DNA of 40,346 nt from Chara braunii (Eukaryota > Streptophyta > Charophyceae > Charales > Characeae). The translations under genes and the position numbers were made by a program. Shown here piece by piece: positions 30,270 to 40,346 of the stretch. The stretch's first letter is position 1. Every line of letters begins with the position of its first letter. Under the pieces are notes generated by a model, which was not told the origin of the DNA, did not search any database, and was given only the letters and a program-made list of their open reading frames with translations. Location: positions 930,910 through 971,255 of the forward strand of contig BFEA01000351.1 of the NCBI GenBank assembly GCA_003427395.1. The letters run 5' to 3'.

Positions 30270-31930
30270 GGTAGTATAGCGCTACACTCATGGATGCTTC
30301 TTGATGCAATCTTGGTGATTTGGGCTCTTCAAACTTCTGTTTTTCACTCATGCACTATTAGGTAGTGCACCGCTACACTCATGGATGCTTCTTGATACAA
30401 TCTTGGTGATTTGGGCTCTTCAAACTTATGTTTTTTTACTCATATACTAGTAGGTAGTAAAGCGCTACACTCATGGATGCTTCTTGATGCAATATTGATG
30501 ATTTGGGCTCTTTTAACTTGTGTTTTTCACTCATGCACTAGTAGGTAGTGCACCGCTACATTCATGGATGATCATTAATGCAATCTTGGTGGTTTGAGTT
30601 ACTCACACTCATGTTGTTCACTCATACACTAGTAGGTAGTACACAACAACTTTCATGGATGATCTTTGCTGCATTCTTGGTGATTTGGGTTACTCATACT
30701 CATGTTGTTCACTCTTACACTAGTAGGTCATGGTTGATCTTTGATGCAACTGTGGTGATTTGGGTTACTCACACTGTTGTTGTTCACTCATACGCTAATA
30801 GGTAGTGCACCGCTACTTTCATAGATGATCTTTGATGCATTCTTGATGGTTTGGGCTATTCACACTCATGAACTTTCATAGATTATCTTTGCTACATTCT
30901 TGGTGATCTGAGTTACTCATACTCATGGTGTTCACTCATACAATAGTAGGTAGTACACAGCAACTTTCACGGATGATCTTTGCTGCATTCTTGGTGATTT
31001 GGGTTACTCAACTCATGTTGTTCACTCTTACACTAGTAGGTAGTGCACCGCAACTTTTATGGTTGATCTTTGATGGAACTGTGGTGATTTGGGCTACTCA
31101 CACTCTTGTTGTTCACTCATACGCTAGTAGGTAGTGCACCACTACTTTCATAGATGATCTTTGATGCATTCTTGATGGTTTGGGCTACTCACACTCATGT
31201 TGTTCACTCATACACTAGTAGGTAGTGCACCGCAACTTTCATGGATGATCTTTGTTGCATTCTTAGTGATCTGGGTTACTCACGCTCATGTTGTTCACTC
31301 ATACACTAGTAGGTAGTGCACCGCAACTTCCATGGATGATCTTTGCTGCACCCTTGGTGATCTAAGTTACTCATACTCATGCTGTTCACTCATACACTAA
31401 TAGGTAGTACATAGCAACTTTCATGGATGATCTTTGCTGCATTCTTGGTGATTTGGGTTACTCATACTCATGTTGTTCACTCTTACACTAGTAGGTAGTG
31501 CACCACAACTTTCGTAGATGATCTTTGATGCATTCTTGATGGTTTGGGTTACTCACACTCATGCTGTTCACTCATATATTAGTAGGTAGTGCACCACTAC
31601 TTTCATAGATGATCCTTGATGCGTTCTTGGTGGTTCGGGCTACTCACACTCATGTTGTTCACTCATACACTAGTAGGTGGTGCACAACAACTTCCATGGA
31701 CGATCCTTGCTGTAATCTTGGTAATATGAGTTACTCACACTCAAGTTTTTCACTCACACAAAGGTAGGGCAACGCTACTTTCATGGGTGATCTTTGATGC
31801 AATCTTGGCAGTCTCGCCTACTCAAGGTCAGGCCTTTCACTCACACGCTAGTAGGGAGTGCACTGCTTCTTTCATGAATGACTTTTGGTTCAACCTTGGT
31901 GATCGTGGCTACTTAGACTCTTGATAGTAG
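30270..31930. repeat. 91-bp satellite (second type), about 18 units
   Basis: Units carry TTCACTCATACACTAGTAGG, TAGTGCACCGCAACTTTC, ATGGATGATCTTTGCTGCA and TTGGTGATTTGGGTTACTCA. The period is about 91. Some units are partially deleted (for example near 30720 and 30870). It occupies the place held by a different satellite (172 bp) in the 3' LTR at 1-507. Confidence 0.95.
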
Positions 31931-33600
31931 GTGATGGTCCAGATCTTGCTTAGTTGACCTCCTCTCTATGTGCATGTGTTTTCCATTAGTTCTAGCTTCT
32001 CGTTGTCATGTCCATGTGTGTTGAGATGTTCCGGATCTCACTTAGTTGATCTCTTCTCTATGTGCATGTGTTTTCCATTAGTTCTAGCTTCTCATTGTCA
32101 TGTGCGTGTTTGTTGTGATGTACCGGTTCTTACCTAGATGATTTCCTCTCTATGTGCATGTGCTTTCCATTAGTTCTAGCTTCTCATGATCATGTTCATG
32201 CTTGATGTCATCTTGCTTAGTTGATCTCCTCTCTATGTGCATGAGCTTTCCGTTAGTCCTAGCTCCTCCTTGTCATGTTCATACTTAATGTAATATTCCG
32301 GTTGATCTTTTCCCTTTGTGGATAATTTTTCCGTTAGTTCTAGCTTTTCATTGTCACGACCATATGTGTTGTGATGTTCCGGTTCATCTCTTCTCTATGT
32401 GCATGTGCTTTCCATTAGCTCTAGCCTCTCATTGTCATGTTCATGCTTAACATGATGTTTCGGATCTTACTTAGTTGATCTCCTCTCTATGTGCATGAGC
32501 TTTCCGTTAGTCTTAGCTCGTCCTTGTCATGTTCATACTTAATGTAATGTTCCGGTTGATCTCTTCTCTTTGTGCATGTGTTTTCCGTTAGTTCTAGCTT
32601 CTCATTGTCATGACCATATGTGTTGTGATGTTCCGCTTGATCTCTTCTCTATGTGCATGTGCTTTCCATTAGCCCTAGCCTCTCATTGTCATGTTCATGC
32701 TTGACATGATGTTTCGGATCTTGCTTAGTTGATCTCTTCTCTATGTGCATGTGCTTTCCATTAAGTTCTAGTTTTTCATTGTCATGTCCATGTGTGTTGT
32801 GATGTACCGGCTCTTACTTAGTTGATCTATTCTCTATGTGCATGTGCTTTCCATTAAGTTCTAGTTTTTCATCGTCATGTCCATGTGTGTTTTGATGTAC
32901 CGGTTCTTACTTAGTTGATTTCTTATCTATGTGCATGTGTTTTCCATTAGTTCTAGCCTCTCATTGTCATGTTCGTGCTTGGTGTGATGTTCCGGGTGAT
33001 CTTTCCTCTATGCGCATGTGTTTTTCCACTAGTTCTAGCTTCTCATTGTCATGTCCATGTGTGTTATGATGTTCTGGATCTCACTTAGTTGATCTCTTCT
33101 CTATGTGCATGTGCTTTTCATTAGTTCCAGCCTCTCATTGTCATGTTTGTACTTGTTGTGATGTGTCGGTTCTTACTTAGTTGATCTCCTCTCTATATGC
33201 ATGTGTTTTCCATTAGTTCTAGCTTCTCATTGTCATGTTCGTGCTTGGTGTGATGTTCCAATTGATCTTTCCTCTATGTGCATATGCTTTTCTACTAGTT
33301 CTAGTTTCTCATTGTCACGCCCGTGTGTGATGTCATGTTCCGGATCTTACTTAGATAATCTCTTCTTTAGTTATAAGCCTCTCATTGTCATGTTCGTACT
33401 TGGTGTGATGTTCTGGGTGATCTTTCCTCTATGTGCATGTGCTTTTCCACTAGTTTTAGTTTCTCATTTTCATGTCCATGTGTGTTGTGACGTTCCGGAT
33501 CTTACTTAGTTGATCTCTTCTCTATGTGCATGTGCCTTACGCTCGTCCTAGTTTCTCAATTGGCAAATTCATGTGTTATAGTATCCGGTTCATACTTAGT
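31930..33600. repeat. 92-bp satellite array of the older LTR, about 18 units
   Basis: Units carry CTATGTGCATGTGCTTTCC, TTAGTTCTAGCTTCTCATTG, TCATGTCCATGTGTGTTGTG and ATGTTCCGGATCTTACTTAG. It is the reverse complement of the array at 21302-22790. It meets the 91-bp array at about 31930 without spacer. Confidence 0.95.
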
Positions 33601-33677
33601 TGATCTTTTACTATGGGATGGGGGACCAACATTTGGCTACTACCACGGGTAATGACTTCATTAGGATTAGAAATATC

Positions 33678-33835
33678 TTCTCCCTCTCGCCTTCTCTCTC
33701 TCTCTCTCTCTCTCCCTCGCTATCTATCTCTTTCTCTCTCTGTCTCTCTCTATTTCTCACTCTCTCTCTCTCCTCCCCCTCCACCGCTCCTTCTCTCCTC
33801 GTTCACTTTGCTTCCCTCTCTCTCTTCCCCTCACT
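33678..33835. repeat. Homopyrimidine (CT) tract
   Basis: CTCTCTCTC-rich sequence with CCCTCGC and TTTCTC interruptions. It is the mirror of the plus-strand purine tract at 20905-21230. Confidence 0.95.
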
Positions 33836-34926
33836 TGGCATATGACTAACCCTTCTTCCCCTCACTTGGTCCATTGTCAGGGTGCGAACGGTAAGAACAG
33901 ATCAGGCCTCACGTGGTGGAGAAAGAGGGCAAGGGGAGGGTAGCCAGTCCCTTGTGCCACCAAGGAGGCAAAGGAAAAGGACATTGGGAGAGTGAGAAAG
34001 GACGAGATCCAGAGAAAGTGAAATAGTAAGCAAGATCAGTTTGACTCAACCATTTCCCCGACTGCATGACTATGAGAAGAGGATGGGCTGATTGAGCAAG
34101 GAAAGAGAACAAAGAACAGTCAAAGAGCATGAAAAGGATAGGCATGTGGGAATGGCTATGTGTTGATGCCCAACGGGGGATTTGTATGAATTTTTGCCTT
34201 GTATGGGATTGTGCAGGTGAGTAAGGGCTAAGGATGCCTTAAGCGGGATGGGGCCGGAAGGAACCGGGCACCAAAAGGAAAAGGAAAGAGGGACAAAGGG
34301 GCTACGGGACCCTAGCATAAAACCAACCCATGAAAATGACTTTTGCTTTTGAGATTATGAGGATAGATGAGAAAAACGAAGTGCAATTTTGCCAAGGGAA
34401 AGGTGATGGTATGTGTGCATGCATGTAAAGGCCCCGAAGGAACTAAGAGGCCTACAGCAATAGAGTTGATTAAGATGCATGAGGCCCAACCGGGGCATAG
34501 AGGCGAGGGGTAAGACGGCTTCGCCGCACCCCGATGACGGCGTGGGTACACAAGGTTTAGGGAAATGGTGTGCGGCCTAAGGATGACGCTTAACCTGCGC
34601 ACAAAGGAAGAAAGACTCTCAAAGAACCCCTGGACTGTCTGTGTATTGGAAGGAGCAATTGCTTGAGAACACAACAAAGAATCAAAAAAAATTAGCGCTA
34701 CGGAATGATCAGCGAGACTACCACCCGGCGTGAGGGTTGAGCTACATCCCCAATGTCAAACCTCTATCGCCTGATGGGCCACCCCCATTCATCTCAATGC
34801 ACTACGTGGGGGTGACCCTGAGACGAACGGCCCGCGCCCTGAGCATGAGCGTGGGCGGGCCGAGCCAACTGGGACCCGCAGTGGGGTCGACTAAGGCTCG
34901 AAAGTCTACCGGGGTTTGGTCCTACA

Positions 34927-36461
34927 CCATGATTTCCGAATTCAAGAATTGAGGTTTGAGTCCGTAGATGTTGCCACCTTCATCAGTGGTAAAAAACTCA
35001 GTTTAGTTCTTAATTTGAATTAAGTGTAGAGGGTATAGATGAAAAATATTAGAGTTGCTTATGTCTTGATCAGAGTCGAGGAATTTCAGGATGGAGGGGT
35101 TATTGATGCAATGCAAGTCGTCAATATACCTGAACGTGTACTTAACAAGGGGAAGGATCTGTAGAGCACCATTATCGATAATCCTCATGATCAGAGAAAA
35201 CTCGTACTTAAAAAAATAAATGATACAGAATGAGGGGGAGCAAGGTAGGCCCATAGGAATGCCGTGGACTTGTCTTCAAAGGACACCACCTAGGGAAGTA
35301 AAACTCCTATCAAGGACCCATTGCATTAGTGCTTGCATATCCTTCTTGGTTAGGAATATGGTGGAATGTGAAACCCTGCTACTATATTTTCGGAGGCGGC
35401 ACAATACATCACCATTCTTCCTAAACCTGCAACCAATAACCGAGCCTAATTTGTTTTTCTCTGCAAATTTTCATGCCATATCGAGGAAAAATTGAATGGC
35501 CGCGGGAAGACCGTCATGATCACCACCAATGGGGATGGTTTCGAAATATCGAGTGATGTCCGCAGAGAAAACAAAATAGACTTTAGGGGGGAGGTTATAG
35601 CAATAGTCCTGGACAACATCAATCGACCACCAAATAGAAGTGTCAATGCCATGAAAGGCGTGCAGGCCGTCAGTGAGCTCTTTACATCTGGATTTTACCA
35701 GTGGGATGAGCAGTTTAATGATGGCGTCACAAACCTGAGACGCAGGGGACAAAAATGAACCAGCGGCATTGGTCAGCCATCTGAAGGTCTTCTTGTGATG
35801 TTTGTATAGAGCCATTAAATATGGCATCCTTCATTGTCCCATGGGAAGTTTCGGGGAGATGTGAGCCAAAGAAGATTCGACCTCCGAGAAAATTTGTTCA
35901 GGTGAAGAGGAAATTTTCTCAAAGTCGGTGCTATCCAATCTTTCCAGTGCAAACTTCCTAATGAGGTAGATGCATGTGAAGGAGGGGGTAGAGGCAACTT
36001 TATCGGTTCCTCTGATGAAGAATTTGGAAGTGAGGAATTCCAGTTCGTTCTTTGTAGAATCAAGAGAGAGGATAGAGGGAGGGTCACGACATCGGGGAAG
36101 GGAAGACAAGCTGGAACTTAATTCTGTTCGACACGAATTATCGGGATCTGTTCCTTACCGGGGGTGGGATAAACATCCTGTTGTTTATAGTATCAAAAAT
36201 CTTATCCCAACATGCCATGAATTTCGAAAGAGCAAGGGCATGATTCCTTGGTTGGATTGGGATATGATTAAGACTCATCCTAAGCACAGAAGAGACTCTC
36301 CTATTCGTGGAAACGTTAGGATCAAGAGTGATAACATGGGAAGTAGGGGAGGAGAAAGGTTGAGAAAAATCAATGGACTCAGGGAGATGAAACGGTAGGA
36401 ACCTTTGAGCAGAGCAAGGGAAGGATAAAGAGTCAGCACACGAAAACAGCCATTGCGTCAA
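34927..36461 (-). pseudogene. Penelope-like reverse transcriptase, decayed, cut by the older LTR
   Basis: The blocks in order are: FFIRGTDKVAS (compare the ADKG-type motif at the start of PLE RTs); then PYLMALYKHHKKTFRWLTNAA; then FSADITRYFETIP with the first catalytic Asp; then VHGIPMGLPCSPS; then KYTFRYIDDLHCINNP, the YxDD catalytic loop; then EGGNIYGLKPQFLNS at the edge. From 36109 downward the frame is constant but carries TGA at 35831, 35471 and 35276, plus a TAA just before the LTR. Upstream, a frameshift lies near 36120. The ORF stops at 34927 because the older LTR was inserted there, so no GIY-YIG nuclease is visible. A telomerase or group-II-intron origin is less likely. I am moderately sure of the family. 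Confidence 0.6.
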
Positions 36462-38316
36462 AACAAAGTCCCTGAAGACACAAGATGGTTTTTAAACAAT
36501 TGAATCCAATGAACGGGAGTATGACCAACCAATGACCATTGAAGCCAGGAGGATAATTGCAGATGGGGGAAAAAAAAGGTCAAATGCCTTCTCCACAATA
36601 GCTCTGAAATTGACCCCTTCCATAACCTCATTGGCAAACTTCACATGGAAGTGGAAGTCAACTTTAGCTGACTCAGCACCCACCCATTTGTTCCTTCCCG
36701 CCTCATCAGGCTGGATCTTCCCTTCGGACACCTGCTCAGTGAAGCCGACCACACAGACTTAGTGAGTTCATGCAGAAAATAACACGGTCCTAACACCAGA
36801 CCTATTTCTCAGACTACGTCTGAGGTACTTAACCGAGGCAGAATTCGCGGATTCTGTTTGAACTGTAATGGAGAACAGAGGAGGGGTGCCAAGGACATTG
36901 GGCGATGCACCACCATTTGCAATTGTCGCAAAGTTGTCTTCAAGAACTGCTCCCTCCGATCTGACATAGTAGGAAAGGATGGTGTTGGACTGAAGCTTGG
37001 GCAGCTTATCCTCTCTCGGTCTCTTCCTGGTTTTCTTTGCAGGGCTCCTGATGTACTTGTCCAGGAGCATGAGGCTCGCCATTTTCTGAGGAAACTTCCT
37101 CGTTATAAGGGTTTCGTCATCAAGGATGGTTTCTTGCCGCCTCGTCGGGTTGTCGATGACGACGCACGCCATTCTCTGCATGATGAAGCGCATCTGCCAA
37201 AAAACTACAGAAGACAGCACCGGAGCTCTCCAGGTGCTCTTCAAGAAGTTCCTCATGGCCCTCATCAGTGCCCTCAGTGTAGGAGCTTCCGGAAACAAAA
37301 ACTCCAAGTTGGCGAGCAGGTACCACAGAACGTGATCAAACCATGTGATGTTTGTCTTGCAATCCCTTTTCCTGATCTTCAGGCATCGACACTTCAGGTA
37401 GGGTCTACCAACGTTCCATATCCGTTTTAACTCAGAGAATGGTTCCGCACCTCTCGGGGTACAGAAGCCATGAATCGCTAAAGCACTCGAGGACTCATAA
37501 CATTTGAGGGGATCAAAGGATCCAACTGCAGGCAGTTTCATTGCCTCTGCAGATAAGGGATAGGGACCCTTGATCAGATATGTGTTCTCTGCGAGGGCAT
37601 TGTTATCGCAAAGATCAATCTCGCCTGGGGAGAGGGAGGCTAGGAACCTGTAGGCATTAGAGCTAATTGGGGCAGAATGGTTGAACGTGTCCATGTCCCA
37701 AAGCTTATAGTCCAACCCCACTAATTTCGATTCTACGTAGCGAGAGGGGAGAAGAGGTAAAAAGGCATTCCGATTATACTTACTGACCTCCCTACTCTTT
37801 GATTTGGTCAAATCCAGTGCTGTTCCTTAGACTCGACAACAAACTGTTGGTAAAACCACCTTTCTTCCTCGGTTAGATCTAACTCGTCGTCTGAGTCAGA
37901 TTCAGGTTGGTTCTGGTCCTGAATCGGGATGGTGGTCAGCCCATTGTGGAAAGCAGATTTAATCCCCCATAGATCGGTAAAAATTTTCTCCTTCATGGTG
38001 ATCCCAGCTAGGATAGATGCTTCAACTAATCGATCATCACGAAGGACAGAACTCGCACCCTCAACCAACGCTCTTGACAACACTGGGAAGTTATCCCTAT
38101 CATACGGGGAGCAACATAGGATGTCAGCCCAATCATTGAAAGAAAGGACTGAGATGAGCGGGGGAAATTGGGGAGGAACAAAAACCAAATTTGCTCTAAC
38201 GAACTTCATAACTTTTGGTCCGGCCACAGAGATGAGAGCTTGAGCAGGGCGGGAGGGAGCTTTGAAGCCATCCAATCAAGGGAGATCGTTTCGCATAAGG
38301 TCCCCATATCATCCAT
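36462..38316 (-). pseudogene. N-terminal part of the Penelope-like element
   Basis: It probably begins at ATG 38316 (MDDMGTLCETISLDWM). After one frameshift near 38275 it is open to 37808 with an acidic patch (PESDSDDELDLTEEER). It is then open in the next frame (start overlapping the stop by 4 nt at 37808-37811) for 347 codons. That part contains a nuclear-localisation-like basic run (SPAKKTRKRPREDKLPK) and Cys-rich words (YLKCRCLKIRKRDCK). It runs on past TGA 36768 and TAA 36492 in the same frame as 36461-36138. I recognise no domain. The shared frame and strand argue that it is one long element ORF of about 1,100 residues with RT at the C-terminal side. Confidence 0.5.
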
Positions 38317-39566
38317 TCCGTGTGAAGGTGGGTTTCTGCACATTCGGAATAACACAAAATATGAGAAAAAAGAAAAAAAGGAAAGGGTCGATAGAGAACG
38401 ACAATCAGATTCATTACATGGACCTCAAAGGATTATCATCGATTTCAAAGAGTATCCAAATACATTTATCCTGGTGTCATGGGAACATCGGTCTTGACGA
38501 GGAGGAGTCGACCCCCTCGATGGCAAACAGGGAGGAATAAATCCATCCGCGTGTGTGCGTATAGTGAGATGAGTCCACCTCGACAAAAGATAAGGCAAGC
38601 CGAGTTTATAATATGACACATCACAATAAATGTACAAGGAACTAGACACTTTTCCAAACGATCACCTGATACGTGTCCAACGAATCTTGTCGAGATCCAG
38701 AGAGACCACTACCAACATGGTTCGTTTCAATTCACTGTTGAAAAATAAGGACCAAATCATATCATACCTTCAATAGATGGAGGTAGGAGTACCTTGTGGA
38801 GACAGGAATTGCTAGAAGGATGGTGAGAAGGTAGAGTGGCGGGGAGGAGAGGGGGAAAGGGGAAACAGAGAACAGGAGAAAGATAGCAGGAAAATAGAAG
38901 CCCATGGGATGAAATTCGTAACGCAAAGTCCGCAATACATTTGTATAAGCTAGAAAAAAAATTTGCAAAGGAATACGATCATTATTCCTGCGGAAGGGAC
39001 GAATGTATAGAGAGTAAGCATAAGGGGAGGATTATCACGCTTTAATCAAATCAGGTATGAGTCTGAGGCATCATGACAAATACCCCTAGTGTATTCACAA
39101 AAGAGCAAGGCCTGAAAATAGCAAGTATTTCGTCAACAACCACAAAGCCCGAATCATAGCAAATCACAGCTACGAATGGTAGTTGTTTCATCAATCCAAT
39201 TGAAGCTCGTCACGAAGAAATTCAAATTGTTCCCTGAACACACCCTATCCGAGCCCACGATCTTGGAGTTTAATTACCTATTCACTTACTCGTTTTAAAG
39301 CCCTATATGACCGTCATCTATCATTCTGAAGGAGAACACTTAAAACATGATTGCAACAAGGCGGGGATTCGCCATTACACTGACCACACAGCAAAGCGAC
39401 TCAAGGTATACCTTGTTTACGAGGTAAAAGCACGCTCCAAGGATTAGAGAGGGTAAGTCACGATCATATTGCCTGAATTATCACAATAATCCTATCATTA
39501 TACCCAGGATCCCTTCGTGGATTTCATAGGCGAGAGACCCGTCGGCTTGAGGGAAGATCGAGACTA
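38317..39566. other. No gene recognised
   Basis: About 1.25 kb of balanced composition without tandem repeats or known motifs. The openings here are short. A 68-codon hydrophobic minus-strand opening near 38762-38968 lies in AG/CT-rich DNA and is not convincing. It may be host flank or the 5' region of the Penelope-like element. Confidence 0.5.
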
Positions 39567-39908
39567 CTACACCTTATCTCTTACTGGAAGAACAACAAAC
39601 ATTGGTGACGGGGGATAGAAGGAATACACTGTCACTTGACTCATTCTATCTTCCAAGATTGTCATCAGAACGAGAGTAAAGGTCAAAAACAGAATAATGA
39701 CCGCAACTATCGCTAGTGAGTGTAGGGAGAATCGCCATGAAGGGTCGAAAAGTAGCAGAGTATCGGAGAGGAGGCATTGAGGAGGGGCTGATGACGCATA
39801 AGAATTCCAACTGTTGCGAACTAATAGAAAGAGGGCAAAGAAAGCAGAAAGAAGCATGCCAGCAAGAACAGCGAAGAGGGCGATGGAGAAGCGGCGAAGA
39901 TAGCTCAT
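39567..39908 (-). CDS. Small ORF with two predicted membrane segments
   Basis: It is 113 codons from ATG 39908 (MSYLRRFSIALFAVL). Hydrophobic segments lie at about residues 8-32 and 66-87, separated by a Ser/Pro/Leu-rich loop (SSAPPQCLLSD). The N-terminus has two Arg before the first segment, so it could be an anchored membrane protein or an exon of one. The ORF is intact. No family recognised. A second membrane-type mini-ORF lies 100 nt upstream on the same strand. It may be a host gene fragment at the edge of the repeats. Confidence 0.35.
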   Translation of the reverse strand: MSYLRRFSIALFAVLAGMLLSAFFALFLLVRNSWNSYASSAPPQCLLSDTLLLFDPSWRFSLHSLAIVAVIILFLTFTLVLMTILEDRMSQVTVYSFYPPSPMFVVLPVRDKV

Positions 39909-40007
39909 AATGCACAAATCCTAAATGGGGCACTTTCCACGTGGGGCGAGAATTGTGGAAGCGTTTGGCGGAAACGGAAAGCAGCCAACAGATCTCCGAT
40001 GATCTAC

Positions 40008-40094
40008 TTAATCAAGGAACTCGAAGAAAGCAACGGTGACAAGTATCATGCAGAAGATCGTTATAACTCCTAGGTAAAAGCTTGAAAAATCCAT
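40008..40094 (-). CDS. Mini-ORF, 28 codons, one membrane segment
   Basis: It starts MDFSSFYLGV and continues as a nearly uninterrupted hydrophobic helix (ITIFCMILVTVAFFEF) to a TAA. The frame is open for about 20 codons upstream of the ATG as well. It could be an exon or upstream ORF belonging to the 39567-39908 ORF, or chance. Confidence 0.2.
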   Translation of the reverse strand: MDFSSFYLGVITIFCMILVTVAFFEFLD

Positions 40095-40199
40095 GAAGAT
40101 CTTCACAGCGGCAAAGCTCCTATCGAAGGTGCGAGTTCGACAGCAATTCCTATGTCAACAAAGCATGTCGTGACACAGAACAACCAGCAAAAAACAACG

Positions 40200-40346
40200 A
40201 AGCAAAGCAAAGCAAAGCAAAGCGGACCATCTGTTAGATATCCATCATACATGGGTGGTGAAACCGTTGAGGGAGGGGAAGGATGAGAGGGTTTTGAGTA
40301 GGGAGAAAAAGAGGGAGGGGGAGAAAAGGGGAAAGAGAGAGAGAGA
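40200..40346. repeat. AGCAA repeat and purine-rich edge
   Basis: Five tandem AAGC(A)A-type units lie at about 40199-40222. From 40262 to the window end the plus strand is almost pure purine (GAGGGAGGGG, AAAGAGAGAGAG). No gene is seen. Confidence 0.7.

Larger units (their letters stand above)
27222..34926 (+). mobile_element. Older LTR of the same family, 5' part displaced by the young element
   Basis: It is the reverse complement of LTR modules elsewhere in the window: 27235-30200 matches 2760-760, the satellites and pyrimidine tract match 21235-23175, and 33640-34926 matches 19812-20900. It ends ..GGTCCTACA at 34926. What follows is not the PBS but the Penelope-like ORF, so it is a 3' LTR or solo LTR. 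Its start (the counterpart of 2760-6330) should lie left of the window, because the young element is inserted at 27221/27222. ORFs in it, on either strand, are shadows of LTR modules. Confidence 0.75.

Noticed and set aside
21302-33600. CRISPR-like regular repeats
   Set aside because: The units are contiguous 91-92 bp monomers that diverge along their whole length; there are no short identical repeats with unique spacers, and the context is eukaryotic.

Overview
The window is repeat-dense eukaryotic nuclear DNA. I see no bacterial operons and no rRNA or tRNA gene. Most of it is explained by three nested retroelements. The host is probably a large-genome member of the green lineage (streptophyte alga, bryophyte or similar). 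That guess rests on a very large Ty3/gypsy-type element, CAG-to-TAG type decay of the kind seen in methylated plant transposons, and a Penelope-type reverse transcriptase that resembles ones I associate with green-lineage genomes. Confidence in the taxon is low.

Layer 1 (youngest) is a giant, decayed Ty3/gypsy-like LTR retrotransposon on the minus strand, filling about 1-27221. Its 5' LTR is 19812-27221 (7.4 kb, even after losing a module of about 4 kb). A candidate PBS lies just inside it, followed by a leader of about 1.7 kb. Four tandem, mutually paralogous ORFs of an unrecognised family (P1-P4, 18074-14569) come before gag. Gag and protease (13912-11030) share one frame. The RT, RNase H and N-terminal integrase segment (about 8170-10475) is inverted to the plus strand. 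The integrase C-terminus (8165-7377) is back on the minus strand. A last ORF (ORF-X, 7357-6075) runs into the 3' LTR, which is 1-6330 and continues off-window. The LTRs are modular: tandem satellites of 91-92 bp, other short tandem repeats, long homopurine tracts and a TATA-type promoter module. A projected intact LTR would be about 12 kb.

Layer 2 is an older LTR of the same family in plus orientation (27222-34926). The young element landed inside it, so its 5' part is off-window to the left. It keeps the promoter module, a (TTC)n tract and two satellite arrays of about 18 units each, and it ends in CA at 34926.

Layer 3 (oldest) is a decayed Penelope-like retroelement on the minus strand (38316-34927). 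The older LTR interrupts its RT ORF. Beyond it, 38317-40346 may be host DNA and holds two small minus-strand ORFs with membrane segments.

In the intact young element, one minus-strand transcript would carry P1-P4, Gag-PR-RT-RH-IN and ORF-X. The start codons of P1-P4 and gag each have an AG acceptor-like motif 11-38 nt upstream, which suggests each is expressed from its own spliced (or trans-spliced) mRNA.
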